Position numbers and translations under genes: made by a program
Notes under the pieces: model-generated
Seen by the model: the letters and a program-made list of their open reading frames with translations, nothing else
The model's database searches: none
Told to the model about the DNA's origin: nothing
Assembly (NCBI GenBank): GCA_023416335.1
Contig: JAEZHY010000014.1
Coordinates: 1-27,547 of the forward strand
Direction of reading: 5' to 3'
DNA: 27,547 nucleotides
Source: Pseudomonadota bacterium
GTDB lineage: Bacteria > Desulfobacterota > Syntrophobacteria > Syntrophobacterales > Syntrophobacteraceae
Shown here: piece after piece, positions 7,622-16,774 of the stretch
Position numbering within the stretch: position 1 is the first letter of the stretch
How the letters are laid out: each line of letters starts with the position of its first letter

Positions 7622-10600
7622 ATGACGTGGTTTGAAATGGACGGTTCCATGACTTACGAAAAACCGCACCTCACGATTCCGATCACCATATTCGGCCTTC
7701 TCGGGCTTTATCTGACCAGTCTTTACAGCTTCCTGCTCTTCCACAGCCTGGCGGAATTCTTCAGTATTCTCGTTGCGTTTTCCCTGTTTACAATCTCATG
7801 GAACGCCAGGCGCTTCTTGAACGGCAGCTATTTTGTCCTGCTGGGGATAGCTTACCTGTTTGTCGGCGGCCTCGATATTCTCCACACGCTCGCATTCAAG
7901 GGAATGGGAGTTTTTCCGGACTATGACACCGACCTTCCCACCCAGCTCTGGATAGCTGCAAGATACATGGAGGGGTTGTCGCTTCTTGCTGTGCCCCTGA
8001 TTATCAAAAAGAGGATCAGTTCCAGGAAAACCTTTCTTTTCTACCTTGCCGTTACCGTTATTTTAGTTGCCTCGATCTTTGGTCGAGTATTTCCGCAATG
8101 CTACATAGAAGGGGTCGGACTCACCGGATTCAAGCAGGCCAGTGAATATGTAATCTGCCTGATCATAGCTATAGCAATTCTTCTAATGATCAGGAAAAAA
8201 AGCGATTTCGAACCGGTTATATTCAATCTCCTTTTAGGATCCATCGTCCTGACTATTGCTACCGAGCTTTCATTCGTATCCTATATCAATGTATATGGGT
8301 ATATGCATATTATCGGTCACATTCTGAAGATACTTTCCTTCTATCTGATGTATCGTGCCATCGTAGTGACCAGCATCGTGAACCCTTACGATTCCCTTTT
8401 CTGGGACCTGCACCAGAGCCGGGAAAGGCTTCGCCTTTTCATAGAGCACGCCCCGACTTCGCTGGCGATGTTCGACAAACAGATGCGGTACCTGAGCGTC
8501 AGCCGGCGTTGGCTGCAGGATAACAATCTCGAGGATCGCGACATCATCGGGCGTTCGCACTACGAGGTCTTTTCCGATATCCCCGATAAATGGAAAGAGG
8601 CCCACAGGCGAGGTCTCGCTGGAGAGGTTGTTCGGACAGACCACGACAGATTCGAACGTGCCGACGGCTCGGTACAATGGACGCGATGGGAGGTGAGGCC
8701 GTGGCGCGACGCCGACCATGAAGTTGCCGGAATCGTGATCTTCATGGAGGACGTTACGGAACGCAAGGCAGCCGAGGAAGAACTCCATCGCAGTCGGGAA
8801 TGGTTCCGGACAACCCTGGGCAGCATCGGGGATGCGGTGATTGCCGCCGACTCTTCCGGTCAGGTTACCTTCCTTAACCCCGTCGCTCAGGAACTTACGG
8901 GATGGAACTCGGAAGAGGCCATCGGTCAGCCGATCCAGAATATTTTCCGAATAATTGACGAACGCACTCATCAGCCGTCGAAAAACATCGTCGAACAAGT
9001 CCTGCGCGAAGGGTGCATCTTCAGTCTGGCAAACCATTCCGCTCTCATCAGGCGTGACGGCCACGAGATTCCCATAGAAGACAGCGCAGCCCCCATCAGG
9101 GACGCGGCGGGAAATATCATAGGCGCCGTCCTCGTCTTCCATGACGTCACGGAGAAGCACCGTATACAGAAAGCACTTGCAGAGAGCGAAGAGCGCCTGC
9201 GCCTGCTCGGCGACAACCTGCCCGAAAGTGCCGTGTACCAGTACGCTCATGAAACCGACGGCGGTGCCCGTTTCGTCTATTTCAGCGCAGGCGTCGAGCA
9301 ACTTAATGGAATCCGCGTCAAAGACATCCTGGGCGACGCGACCGCCCTCCATCGGCAGATTCCTCCGGAATATTTCGCACGTTTGCGGGAAGCCGAGGCA
9401 AAAAGCGCGAAAGAATTGTCGGATTTCGATATGGAAATTCCAATGCGCCGGCCTGACGGCCAATTGCGCTGGATGAGGCTTCATTCCCGGCCTCGCCGGA
9501 TGTCTGATGGCCGTATCATATGGGACGGAGTCCAAACCGATGTTACAGAACGTAAACAGATGGAAGACGAGCTTCGGAAATCACGTGACGATCTGGAGCT
9601 GCGTGTCCGGGAACGCACACAGGAACTGCTCGCGGCTAACAGGGATTTGAGCGAGAAGGCCGAGATCATTGAACTGGCTCATGACGCCGTATTTGCGCTC
9701 GATAACGAACGCAGGATAACTTTCTGGAACAGAGGCGCTCAGGAAACATACGGGTTTACCCGTGAAGAGGCAATTGGCCGTGTAAGCGATGAACTGCTCA
9801 AGACAGTTTTTCCCGTGCCTATTGAAAGCATCGAAGAAACCGTTTTTGAAAAAGGGGAGTGGAAGGGCGAACTCAAGCACACCAGGGCCAACGGCGAGCG
9901 GATTATCGTTGACAGCAGATGGGCCATCCATACCGGCAAAGAGGATAAACCGACGGGATATCTGGAGGTAAACCGCGACATTACATCCCGGAAGATTATG
10001 GAAGAGGAACTCCGGAAAACCGACCGCGCGTTCAGGACCCTGAGCGAGTGCAACCAGGCGATGACACGAAAAACGCAAGAGATGGAATTGCTCAGGCAGG
10101 TTTGCCAGATCGTGGTCGATGTCGGCGGCTACCGGATGGCCTGGGTGGGTTTTGCTGAAAACGACGAGAAGAAGAGCGTACTCCCGATTGTGTCCGCCGG
10201 ATACGACTACGGTTATCTGGACCAGACGGAAATCTCATGGGCCGATACGGAAAGAGGCAGAGGACCTACCGGCACAGCCATCCGCACCGGTAAAATCGTT
10301 GCTTCGCAAAACGCCCTGCTGAATCCCTCCTACTGTCCCTGGCGCTCGGAGGGAACCAGGAGGGGCTATGCGGCGTCCATCGCATTGCCTTTGAATGTAG
10401 ATGGGAAAAACATAGGGGCCCTGACTATCTATGCTTCGGAACCTGATGCTTTCGACGAAGGGGAAGCAGGCCTGCTGAATAAACTGGCCGAAAACCTTGC
10501 TTACGGGATCTCCGCAATACGGTTGGCCGAACAACGGAGGCGTTCCGAGGAAGAACTCAGGATCTATGCATCGCGACTTGAAATGATAAATGAGGAATTG

Positions 10601-11287
10601 CAGGATTTTGCCTTCATCGCATCCCATGACTTGCAGGAACCCCTGCGCAAGATACAGACTTTCTGCGACATGATCGTGAAAAGGTGTGCCCCGGATATGG
10701 ACAGCACCGGCAAGGACTATCTCGACCGGGTCATAAGCTCTGCTGCCCGGATGCGGCAGTTGCTGCACGATTTGCTTGCGTTTTCAAGGGTCGCGACGAG
10801 AACGGAGCCATTTCGAAAACTGGAACTCGCCAAAATTGCCCGCGAGGCGGCGGGCGTTTTCGAAGCATCTCTCAAGGAAACGGGCTGCAAAGTCGAAATA
10901 CACGATCTACCCATGATCGAAGCCGACGAAAGCCAGATGCTGCAGCTCTTTCAAAATTTGATCGGAAATGCCCTTAAATATCGCAGTGGTGATACTCCCT
11001 CGATCAAGGTCTATCGCGGAATGGAGGGAAAAACGACGTGTGAGATCTGCGTGGAAGATAACGGAATCGGGTTCGAACAAAGGTATGCCGAACGCATCTT
11101 CAAACCTTTTCAGAGACTGCACGGCCGCGCCGAATACGACGGAACCGGAATGGGGCTCGCCATTTGCCGCAAGATAGTCGAGCGGCACGGCGGAAGCATC
11201 CGGGCTGAGAGCGAACCCGGGAAAGGATCGAAATTCGTGGTTCTTCTACCCGCAAAACAAAAAAGGCTGGAGGCAGACATCGGTTAA
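7622..11287 (+). CDS. MASE3 / four-PAS / GAF hybrid-sensing histidine kinase
   Basis: This 1221-residue protein is a membrane sensor kinase. Residues about 12-255 contain seven or so hydrophobic segments with the GGLDILHTLAFKGMGVF motif typical of the MASE3 sensor domain. PAS domains follow at roughly 268-390, 393-515, 516-645 and 680-800, each closing with a DVTERK-like linker. A coiled coil lies near 645-680 and a GAF domain near 815-965. The kinase core has H-box ASH1002DLQEPLRKIQ, N-box LFQNLIGNALKYRS, G1 VEDNGIGFE, and F/G2 IFKPFQRLHG...GTGMGLAI. No receiver domain or neighbouring response regulator is present, so it is an orphan whose partner is unknown. The start is uncertain: ATG 7622, 7637 and 7649 all lack a strong ribosome site. 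Confidence 0.93.
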   Translation: MTWFEMDGSMTYEKPHLTIPITIFGLLGLYLTSLYSFLLFHSLAEFFSILVAFSLFTISWNARRFLNGSYFVLLGIAYLFVGGLDILHTLAFKGMGVFPDYDTDLPTQLWIAARYMEGLSLLAVPLIIKKRISSRKTFLFYLAVTVILVASIFGRVFPQCYIEGVGLTGFKQASEYVICLIIAIAILLMIRKKSDFEPVIFNLLLGSIVLTIATELSFVSYINVYGYMHIIGHILKILSFYLMYRAIVVTSIVNPYDSLFWDLHQSRERLRLFIEHAPTSLAMFDKQMRYLSVSRRWLQDNNLEDRDIIGRSHYEVFSDIPDKWKEAHRRGLAGEVVRTDHDRFERADGSVQWTRWEVRPWRDADHEVAGIVIFMEDVTERKAAEEELHRSREWFRTTLGSIGDAVIAADSSGQVTFLNPVAQELTGWNSEEAIGQPIQNIFRIIDERTHQPSKNIVEQVLREGCIFSLANHSALIRRDGHEIPIEDSAAPIRDAAGNIIGAVLVFHDVTEKHRIQKALAESEERLRLLGDNLPESAVYQYAHETDGGARFVYFSAGVEQLNGIRVKDILGDATALHRQIPPEYFARLREAEAKSAKELSDFDMEIPMRRPDGQLRWMRLHSRPRRMSDGRIIWDGVQTDVTERKQMEDELRKSRDDLELRVRERTQELLAANRDLSEKAEIIELAHDAVFALDNERRITFWNRGAQETYGFTREEAIGRVSDELLKTVFPVPIESIEETVFEKGEWKGELKHTRANGERIIVDSRWAIHTGKEDKPTGYLEVNRDITSRKIMEEELRKTDRAFRTLSECNQAMTRKTQEMELLRQVCQIVVDVGGYRMAWVGFAENDEKKSVLPIVSAGYDYGYLDQTEISWADTERGRGPTGTAIRTGKIVASQNALLNPSYCPWRSEGTRRGYAASIALPLNVDGKNIGALTIYASEPDAFDEGEAGLLNKLAENLAYGISAIRLAEQRRRSEEELRIYASRLEMINEELQDFAFIASHDLQEPLRKIQTFCDMIVKRCAPDMDSTGKDYLDRVISSAARMRQLLHDLLAFSRVATRTEPFRKLELAKIAREAAGVFEASLKETGCKVEIHDLPMIEADESQMLQLFQNLIGNALKYRSGDTPSIKVYRGMEGKTTCEICVEDNGIGFEQRYAERIFKPFQRLHGRAEYDGTGMGLAICRKIVERHGGSIRAESEPGKGSKFVVLLPAKQKRLEADIG

Positions 11288-11410
11288 AGGCAAAGACTTG
11301 CAACCAGGAAAGGCATGAAAATAACGAAAGAAAATAATGGGATAAGGTCGTAGGCGACTTAAGGGCCTTCGGCGGCCCCCCTATTGAGAGAGCACCAATC
11401 GGAAAGGGGC

Positions 11411-11447
11411 CGATGGGTGGGAGCGGAGCGGGAACCCATCGTTTTTT
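11411..11447 (+). terminator. Rho-independent terminator after the sensor kinase
   Basis: CGATGGGT (11411-11418) pairs with ACCCATCG (11434-11441) over 8 bp around a 15-base loop and is followed by TTTTTT (11442-11447). It lies about 125 bases after the kinase stop. The same element, inverted and with a broken stem, is seen at about 940-975, so it may travel as part of a repeat. Confidence 0.7.
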
Positions 11448-11598
11448 GAGGCTCATTCCTTTCAGCCGCCGGTAAACTCAAGGACTGTCGAATACGCCTT
11501 CCTCTTCCGTGTGGCGACTTTCCCCAGGCACCGACTTATTCCTCTCCGGCCAATCATTCCCGGGCCTTCCGAAGAGCGATGGGTTGTCACCCATCCGC

Positions 11599-11841
11599 CT
11601 CAAAATCATCGCGGCAGCCTCGAATGACTTGCAGGGCCCGGCTTCGTCATTCCGGGCCCTTCTCTTCGATCAGGACAAGCTCACACGGAATCCAGGCTTC
11701 CAAGGCGGATTAATTGTGAACTCAAGACCTCAATACTCTGGATCCCGGCTCAAAAGCACTGCCGGGATGACGGGGGATTGGGGACTCCATCATGAAATGC
11801 CCGGGAACCAGGTCCGTCTTCATTTGGGCAACAGCCCCGGT
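11599..11841 (+). repeat. 240-base direct repeat, copy 1
   Basis: Starts with ctcaaaatcatcgc and ends with cagccccgg. It matches 17761-18001 in the same orientation over its length with scattered substitutions and small indels. It contains GTCATTCCGGGCCC, CTTCGATCAGGACAAG and an 8-bp hairpin atcccggc/gccgggat (11742-11749 and 11761-11768), reminiscent of widespread GTCATTCCSG-type REP elements. Confidence 0.8.
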
Positions 11842-11844
11842 TGG

Positions 11845-11950
11845 TTACGACACGGTCTCGGAGCGCAACCCATCGTTTTTGGATAAGCGATACGAGTAGT
11901 ATTACGAAAGCGCCGTTCAATCTTCTCCGCTATTAGTGTACCAAGTCGTA
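11845..11950 (-). repeat. Large dispersed repeat, copy C (truncated)
   Basis: Begins ggttacgacacggtctcggagcg, the right arm of the palindrome in copy B, and continues through cccatcg, a diverged acgaaagcgccgttcaatc block and a short tail. The left arm of the palindrome is missing, and the 240-base direct repeat abuts it directly, so one repeat probably interrupted the other. Confidence 0.6.
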
Positions 11951-11957
11951 CAAGCTA

Positions 11958-12251
11958 TTAGTCGCCCGCGTCCGCAAGATCTACGATTGTTCGTATCTCG
12001 AGAACATCCCCTTTGGGGCTCTCCGTGATAATCCCGCTGACTACCACCAGCTTATCCAGGAACGGTGAAGGGTCTTTGCCTTTGACGATGTAATCGCCTT
12101 CATCCGCTTCAATGACGAACCTGCTGCCTTTCTTGACCACTGCTCCCATCAATGTTTCTTCCTGTGGAATCGCAGCCGCTCCCACCATGCATGCGGAGGA
12201 AAGAAACGCGAACAGGCCTGCAAATATGAAAACCTTGATAATGCATCTCAT
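11958..12251 (-). CDS. Small exported OB-fold-like protein
   Basis: This 97-residue protein has a signal peptide (CIIKVFIFAGLFAFLSSACMVGAA would be the hydrophobic stretch plus cleavage region; SSAC could serve as a weak lipobox). The mature part, about 70 residues, reads as five strands (GAVVKKGSRFVIEADEGDYIV, LDKLVVVSGIITES, VLEIRTIVDL), which resembles an OB-fold of the kind that follows LxGxVVxxG. GGGAGG lies 8 bases before ATG 12251, preferring it to an upstream in-frame codon at 12284. It is the last of three minus-strand genes for small envelope proteins (spacing 50 and 94 bases). Function unknown. Confidence 0.8.
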   Translation of the reverse strand: MRCIIKVFIFAGLFAFLSSACMVGAAAIPQEETLMGAVVKKGSRFVIEADEGDYIVKGKDPSPFLDKLVVVSGIITESPKGDVLEIRTIVDLADAGD

Positions 12252-12301
12252 TGTCGATACCTCCCAAATGCAAAACGTTGCCAAAACGGGACTTCCCGAA
12301 A

Positions 12302-12769
12302 TTACCTTCTAACGACGTGCGGCCGAGTCGGAAGAGTTGACAATCCCTTGAAAAAAATACTTGTACCGATCCCCCAGGCTCCGTTTATCAAGAATGCGGT
12401 TGCGAGCAGCGGCGGATGCCAGCCTCCTCCCACCGGACGGCCTTTAAGGGGGAGCACAACCAGCAGTGCAACAGTCGAGGGCAGGATAGCTCCGAAAAGA
12501 AAACATGAAATCCAATAACCTGTGCCTTGTGGGAAACCGCCCTGAACCAGGGAAAACGCAACTCCCCAAACACCGCCCCAGAATGCCAGTGAGACAAATG
12601 CAGGTAAGCCGAAGGGCTCGGTTCGCGCCATGGAGAAAGGCGCGAAGGGAGCTATTCCGACTTTCCAGAGTACAAAGAGCGTAAGCTGATGGAAAATCAT
12701 GGTCGCGAAGAACCCTGCGATAAAACCAAAAGCCAGGCGTATTGAATAGTTTTTGTCTGGGTAAGCCAT
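12302..12769 (-). CDS. Hypothetical four-helix integral membrane protein
   Basis: This 155-residue protein has about four hydrophobic helices (roughly residues 11-33, 56-77, 86-108 and 120-141) and a basic C-terminal end (TRPHVVRR). The first helix carries GFIAGFFATMIFHQL and the loop contains MARTEPFGLPAF; I do not recognise a characterised family. A GGAG about 8 bases before ATG 12769 gives a normal start. Same-strand neighbours before and after are also small envelope proteins, which suggests but does not prove an operon. Confidence 0.82.
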   Translation of the reverse strand: MAYPDKNYSIRLAFGFIAGFFATMIFHQLTLFVLWKVGIAPFAPFSMARTEPFGLPAFVSLAFWGGVWGVAFSLVQGGFPQGTGYWISCFLFGAILPSTVALLVVLPLKGRPVGGGWHPPLLATAFLINGAWGIGTSIFFKGLSTLPTRPHVVRR

Positions 12770-12863
12770 TTGTTGTCTCCTGAATCTTGCAGGAGCGATG
12801 CCCTGTGATCAGACAAATAGGCAGTTTTTCAAAAGGATGCAATTGGACCTTGGGCCAACCATT

Positions 12864-13349
12864 TTACCGGATTGTCCAGAATAACAGCCCGGCCCATGCG
12901 ACAATGAAGACAAAAGGCAGGATCTGAGCCGGCAGATTTCCCAGCCTGTGCTCGATTTCTCTCCGATGTACCGATATCTTATAGTCCTTAAAGGCAGGAT
13001 GATCGTTTTCAAACCTGGCACGCTCATCCTTCACCTGAGAGACAACGCTATGGGCAGCCCAGATTGCGAGTCTGACAAGTATGGCCATGGCAATTCCGAT
13101 AAGAGGAATGATAACGGCTAACTTTGACAAAATCATGTGAAAGCCTCTGGACAAGCCGACCCAGACATTTGCATAAGCAATGAAGAGAAACGACTGAGCC
13201 ACCATCAGCCATGTCATTCTTTGATTTATGACTTCAAATTCAGCTTTTATCTGGTTGTCTAAACGGTTGATGGTGATATCGAGCCCGGCTTCCGGTTGTT
13301 TTTGACTTCCAGGAGGATCTTGTTTGCGGGGTGGCTCAATTTCAGCCAT
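12864..13349 (-). CDS. Hypothetical membrane protein with three helices
   Basis: This 161-residue protein has a charged, proline-rich cytoplasmic N-terminus (about 1-44), then helices at about residues 45-65, 73-96 and 142-160. A charged loop (KDERARFENDHPAFKDYKISVHRREIEHRLG) sits between the second and third. The layout resembles small RipA/S-4TM-like proteins, but I see no diagnostic motif. ATG 13349 has GAGG 8 bases upstream. Its upstream region is entirely repeat copy D, so any promoter must lie in or at the edge of that repeat (13376). Confidence 0.78.
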   Translation of the reverse strand: MAEIEPPRKQDPPGSQKQPEAGLDITINRLDNQIKAEFEVINQRMTWLMVAQSFLFIAYANVWVGLSRGFHMILSKLAVIIPLIGIAMAILVRLAIWAAHSVVSQVKDERARFENDHPAFKDYKISVHRREIEHRLGNLPAQILPFVFIVAWAGLLFWTIR

Positions 13350-13375
13350 GTTGGGCCCTCAGTTTGTTCGTTTAT

Positions 13376-13555
13376 ATTACTGTCAGGCATTTTCTTGTGT
13401 TTTGAGCTGGATTTCCATGCCTGCGGGTTCTGTAAACCGTTTGGCATCAACACTCTCAGACGCACTTTAAGCCGAGGGGAACCGAACGGCACTTTCGTGA
13501 TTTTCGTGGTAAACGGTTTTGTTTCTGCATTTGGTTGCGGCTATGCTGCCCCAGG
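13376..13555 (+). repeat. Large dispersed repeat, copy D (palindromic core absent)
   Basis: Left part (tactgtcaggcattttcttg to gaaccgaacggcactttcgtg) matches copy B inverted over about 125 bases. The right part (ttttcgtggtaaacggttttg to ctgcccca) matches the end of copies A and B. The 170 bases present between two TTTCGTG words in copy A (1014-1020 and 1184-1190) are missing, and only one junction TTTCGTG (13493-13499) remains. The repeat fills nearly the whole space between the GH15 stop and the next gene. Confidence 0.75.
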
Positions 13556-13570
13556 TTATTGCTCGGCATT

Positions 13571-15424
13571 TCAGCCCAAAGTTGTTCCTCCAAGGGTTCG
13601 GTTGAGGTTGAAGGCGGCACTTATGAGCGTCAGGTGAGTGAAAGCCTGTGGGAAATTCCCCAGTGCCTCCCCTGTGTTTCCCGTTTCTTCCGCATAGAGC
13701 CCGAGATGGTTTGCATAACCCAGCATCTGCTCGAAAATCAGCCTTGCCTTGTGAATCCATTCCGGATTGGCCTGACGGCCCCTGGTCAGTGCCTCAACCA
13801 GCCAGAATGTGCAGAGATTGAAGGTCCCTTCCTCGCCTGTAAGTCCGTCGAAGGATTTTTCCGGGCTGTAACGGTAGACGAGATTATTCGACAGGAGCCC
13901 GCCGTGTGCCGGGCTTTTCGTTATGGTCTCCAGCGTCTTTATCATTCTGGGGTCCATCGGGGACATGAAAAAAACGAGCGGCATAATGAGATTCGACGCA
14001 TCCAGGAATTCGCTGCCGTAATACTGGATAAAGGACCCGCGTTCTTCACTCCATCCCCGGTTCATGATGTCTTCGTATATCTCGTCCCGAACATTCAGCC
14101 ACCTCTGGCCCTGCGAAGCCGGGAAAGAGCGTTTTTCCGCCAGGCGCAGGCCCCTGTCGAGCGCTACCCAACACATGAGTTTCGAGAAGACGAAATCCTG
14201 CCTTCCGGACCGCACTTCCCAGAGCCCCTCGTCTTTTCTTCGCCAGTTGTCGCACACCCAGTCGAGCATCAATCGCAAATGCCCCCACAACTCATAGGAA
14301 ATGGGAGAGCCGTACTTATTGAAGAGGTACACCGAGTCCATCAGCTCGCCGTAGATATCTAGCTGGAGCTGATCGTAAGCGCCATTGCCGATTCTTACAG
14401 GGCGGGAGCCTTTATAGCCTTCCAGGTGGTCCAGGGAGGTCTCCTTGAGTTCGTGTTCTCCGCGGATTCCATAGACGATCTGCAGCGGTCCGTCCGATTT
14501 CCGCTCGTGGCACCTTGCTTCGAGCCACTCCATGAACGCCGAAGCCTCATCGATCAGGCCGATTCGCATGAATCCATAGATGGTGAAGGCCGCATCCCGG
14601 ATCCAGGTGTAGCGGTAATCCCAATTGCGTACGCCGCCCAAAGCCTCGGGAAGGCTGCACGTCGGCGCGGCGACAATTGCACCGGTCGGCTGATAGGTCA
14701 GCAGCTTCAGCGCCAGTGCAGAGCGGTGTACCATATGCATCCACCTGCCGGTGTAGGTGCATTTGGAGACCCACTGCAACCAGAATTGAACCGTGCTGAA
14801 AAGAGTATCATATGATTCCGCCTCCGACGGACAGGGGGCGGCAGTCTCCCCGGGTCCGATTTCCTGGAACACGAAAGTAGCTGATTTCCCTTCAGGCAGG
14901 CTGAATTCGCCGACAACTCCCGTGCCCTCCTGCTTGAGCTGTATAGAGGAAGAAAGTCCCATGCGCAGACCGGACGTTTCGAAGACGGCCCCTTCCGGCA
15001 CGAGTTTTATCTGGTGGGCAGCACGCGCATAATCGAAAGCAGGGCGGCATTCCACACGAAACGGTACCCCTCCGCGCACCGATTGAACCCGGCGAAAGAG
15101 CGTCGGTCGATGATGAGCCGGTCTACCTGATTTCGGGGGCAGCATGAAGTCCATTATTTCGCCGACGCCATCCGACGAGAGAAATCGGGTAATGAGGACA
15201 TTTGTCTCGGGCCAGTAGAGCTGCTTTTCCTTGAGGCAGGCACAGGTTGGGCCGATTATGAACCGCCCGCCCTTGAGATCGTCCAGGATGGCCCCGAAAA
15301 TGCTGGGGGAATCGAACCCTGGGTAGCAGAACCAGTCAATCGAACCGTTCCTGCCGACGAGGGCCGCTGTATGCATGTCGCCGATAAGGCCGTAATCCTC
15401 TATTGGAATGTATGCCACCGACAC
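13571..15424 (-). CDS. Glycoside hydrolase family 15 (glucoamylase / trehalase-like)
   Basis: This 617-residue protein is full length for bacterial GH15 enzymes, which release beta-glucose from alpha-glucans or trehalose by inversion. The N-terminal beta-domain begins with the family signature [20 protein letters not shown]. The (alpha/alpha)6 barrel has [18 protein letters not shown] (about 263-280), the general-acid region EGLWE403VRSGRQDF and the general-base region TGEE532GTFNLCTFW, closing with [20 protein letters not shown]. No signal peptide, so it is cytosolic. Start is GTG 15424 or GTG 15418; the latter is better spaced from the AAGGGGG. It follows the glucose dehydrogenase gene by 17 bases, so a glucose-releasing then glucose-oxidising pair is likely. 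Trehalase versus glucoamylase cannot be decided here. Confidence 0.92.
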   Translation of the reverse strand: MSVAYIPIEDYGLIGDMHTAALVGRNGSIDWFCYPGFDSPSIFGAILDDLKGGRFIIGPTCACLKEKQLYWPETNVLITRFLSSDGVGEIMDFMLPPKSGRPAHHRPTLFRRVQSVRGGVPFRVECRPAFDYARAAHQIKLVPEGAVFETSGLRMGLSSSIQLKQEGTGVVGEFSLPEGKSATFVFQEIGPGETAAPCPSEAESYDTLFSTVQFWLQWVSKCTYTGRWMHMVHRSALALKLLTYQPTGAIVAAPTCSLPEALGGVRNWDYRYTWIRDAAFTIYGFMRIGLIDEASAFMEWLEARCHERKSDGPLQIVYGIRGEHELKETSLDHLEGYKGSRPVRIGNGAYDQLQLDIYGELMDSVYLFNKYGSPISYELWGHLRLMLDWVCDNWRRKDEGLWEVRSGRQDFVFSKLMCWVALDRGLRLAEKRSFPASQGQRWLNVRDEIYEDIMNRGWSEERGSFIQYYGSEFLDASNLIMPLVFFMSPMDPRMIKTLETITKSPAHGGLLSNNLVYRYSPEKSFDGLTGEEGTFNLCTFWLVEALTRGRQANPEWIHKARLIFEQMLGYANHLGLYAEETGNTGEALGNFPQAFTHLTLISAAFNLNRTLGGTTLG

Positions 15425-15441
15425 CCCCTTCCGGTCAACGA

Positions 15442-16539
15442 TCAGAGAGCAATGTCTACAAAGACTTTAACCGCGCTGTGATCGGCGAGGGCCGGGACAA
15501 TCTCATCGTAGCTTTCGAGTCCGCCGATCCGGTGGGTCAAAAGCCCCGACAACCATCCGGGCCATTGGAATTCACACTGGACCAGGTCTTTCACCCCCAT
15601 CTCGAAGTGCTCGCGGTTAGCATTGACGGTCCCCACCACGACCTTGTTTCCGAGCACGAAACCCAGGTTTATCTGGTCTGCCGGGATGGTGATGTTCCGG
15701 CCGCCTCCGGTTACGCTGGAGAGTATCAGAACCCCATTCTTCCCCAGGATATTCATGGCCTCGAAAGCTATGGGGGAGTAACCCGTCGCCTCGAAGATTA
15801 TGTCGAAGGGTCCGTGGTCCCTGGAGGCCTCGGGGAGCGAAACGTCTTTGGTGCTGTGGTAGCAGGCCCCGATTTTTTGCAGGAGGTCGGAGTTATAGTA
15901 TGGTGGTTTCGTCAGCGCAAAACAACACACTTCCAGGCCCCGAATACGGAGTGCCATGGCTGCCAGAAGCCCGATCGGGCCGGCCCCAAGCACCGCGGCA
16001 CGGTGCGGCCGCCAGAGCCTCATCCTGCGCTGAATTTCGTAGGCCTGCGAAATGCCTTTTTCGATCACACTGGTGGGCTCAAGGAGCACGGCTGTGTCTT
16101 TCAGAGCTGAAGGCACCCTGATGATAAATTCCGGCTCATCCACATAGTACTCTGTCAAAAAGCCGTGCAGGAGATTGATGCCTCGCTCGTGGTATTCGTC
16201 ATCCGTCGTCATGTCATACATGCCAATCAGGTCGTAAATCGACGTGCCCGGCCGCCTGACGGTTGCAACGACATAATCGCCCGTGTTCAACTCGTCAATG
16301 TTGGAACCGACCGCTTCTACTACTCCGAGAGATTCGTGGCCAAAGATGAGATAGTCGTCCCCGGGCGGCGCCTTTCCATACAAAGCATCGATGATTTCCT
16401 TGTCAGTGCCGTCCAAACCCAACTTCAGGACCTTGACCAGCACGCCTCGCCCCTGGGGAATGGTATCCAGGGTCGGTTTCTTCACTTCGCGCAGGTGAAC
16501 GGAATTCTGTTTTCCGGGGTGAACCGCCAAAGCTTTCAT
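15442..16539 (-). CDS. Glucose 1-dehydrogenase-type MDR alcohol dehydrogenase
   Basis: This 365-residue zinc-dependent medium-chain dehydrogenase resembles archaeal glucose dehydrogenases, which oxidise glucose to gluconolactone with NAD(P). Putative catalytic zinc ligands are D43 (in LDGTD, where most MDRs have Cys), H68/E69 (GHES) and E154 (LLEPTSV), the ligand set known from haloarchaeal glucose dehydrogenase. The structural-zinc cysteines are absent: [17 protein letters not shown] replaces the Cys lobe, and YHERGI and HGF follow as in the family. The nucleotide-binding motif is [12 protein letters not shown] (about 183-194). The ATG overlaps the stop of an upstream oxidoreductase remnant (ATGA), suggesting it was once the second gene of an operon. 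GH15 follows after 17 bases. Confidence 0.85.
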   Translation of the reverse strand: MKALAVHPGKQNSVHLREVKKPTLDTIPQGRGVLVKVLKLGLDGTDKEIIDALYGKAPPGDDYLIFGHESLGVVEAVGSNIDELNTGDYVVATVRRPGTSIYDLIGMYDMTTDDEYHERGINLLHGFLTEYYVDEPEFIIRVPSALKDTAVLLEPTSVIEKGISQAYEIQRRMRLWRPHRAAVLGAGPIGLLAAMALRIRGLEVCCFALTKPPYYNSDLLQKIGACYHSTKDVSLPEASRDHGPFDIIFEATGYSPIAFEAMNILGKNGVLILSSVTGGGRNITIPADQINLGFVLGNKVVVGTVNANREHFEMGVKDLVQCEFQWPGWLSGLLTHRIGGLESYDEIVPALADHSAVKVFVDIAL

Positions 16540-16774
16540 TTCGGTACCTCCGAGAAGAGCGCACCCAAGCCTTCTGCCATCGTCGGATGTGCCAGGATCG
16601 CTTCACGAAAGCCGGTATAGGGCATGCCCGCCGGCATCGCGGTCTGCACCACTGCCATAACTTCCCCGCCCTCCGTGCGGAACCAAGCACAACATCTTCG
16701 TACGCATGCGGCTAAGACATGCTCATCTCCTTATTCGGCCATCGAGACTCGAGTTCGGCCTGGTTGCGGAAAAC
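16536..16774 (-). pseudogene. Remnant of a FAD/NAD disulfide oxidoreductase (Lpd/MerA-like C-terminus)
   Basis: Read on the minus strand, bases from about 16695 down to 16536 encode TEGGEVMAVVQTAMPAG followed by MPYTGFREAILAHPTMAEGL and [13 protein letters not shown]. This is the C-terminal dimerisation end, with the HPT motif, of dihydrolipoamide dehydrogenase / mercuric-reductase-like enzymes. Just upstream a different frame gives YEDVVLG, as in the KILG segment, so a frameshift separates them. Further up VFRNQAELESRWPNKEM is a tentative match to the VFTxPE segment and is followed by an in-frame TAG. The rest of the roughly 450-residue gene is gone. Its TGA overlaps the ATG of the glucose dehydrogenase. 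The remaining 16775-17215 shows nothing I can name. Confidence 0.7.

Larger units (their letters stand above)
11288..11957. other. Repeat mosaic between kinase and small envelope genes
   Basis: These 670 bases hold no convincing gene. In order: a fragment related to the large repeat (about 11290-11345, cgaaagaaaataa type), a plus-strand terminator (11411-11447), the first copy of the 240-base direct repeat (11599-11841), and a truncated copy of the large repeat (about 11845-11950). The plus-strand ORF at 11509-11886 is a translation of these repeats. Confidence 0.6.

Noticed and set aside
8270..9535. 421-codon ORF antisense to the sensor kinase
   Set aside because: Mirror frame of a well-supported GC-rich gene; composition (Pro/Arg/Phe-rich) is typical of antisense shadows.
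11509..11886. 125-codon plus-strand ORF
   Set aside because: It spans the 240-base repeat and the truncated large repeat; the related region at 17761 does not keep it open.
13535..16110. Long plus-strand ORFs opposite GH15 and the glucose dehydrogenase
   Set aside because: The minus strand carries complete GH15 and MDR motifs, so these are antisense shadows.
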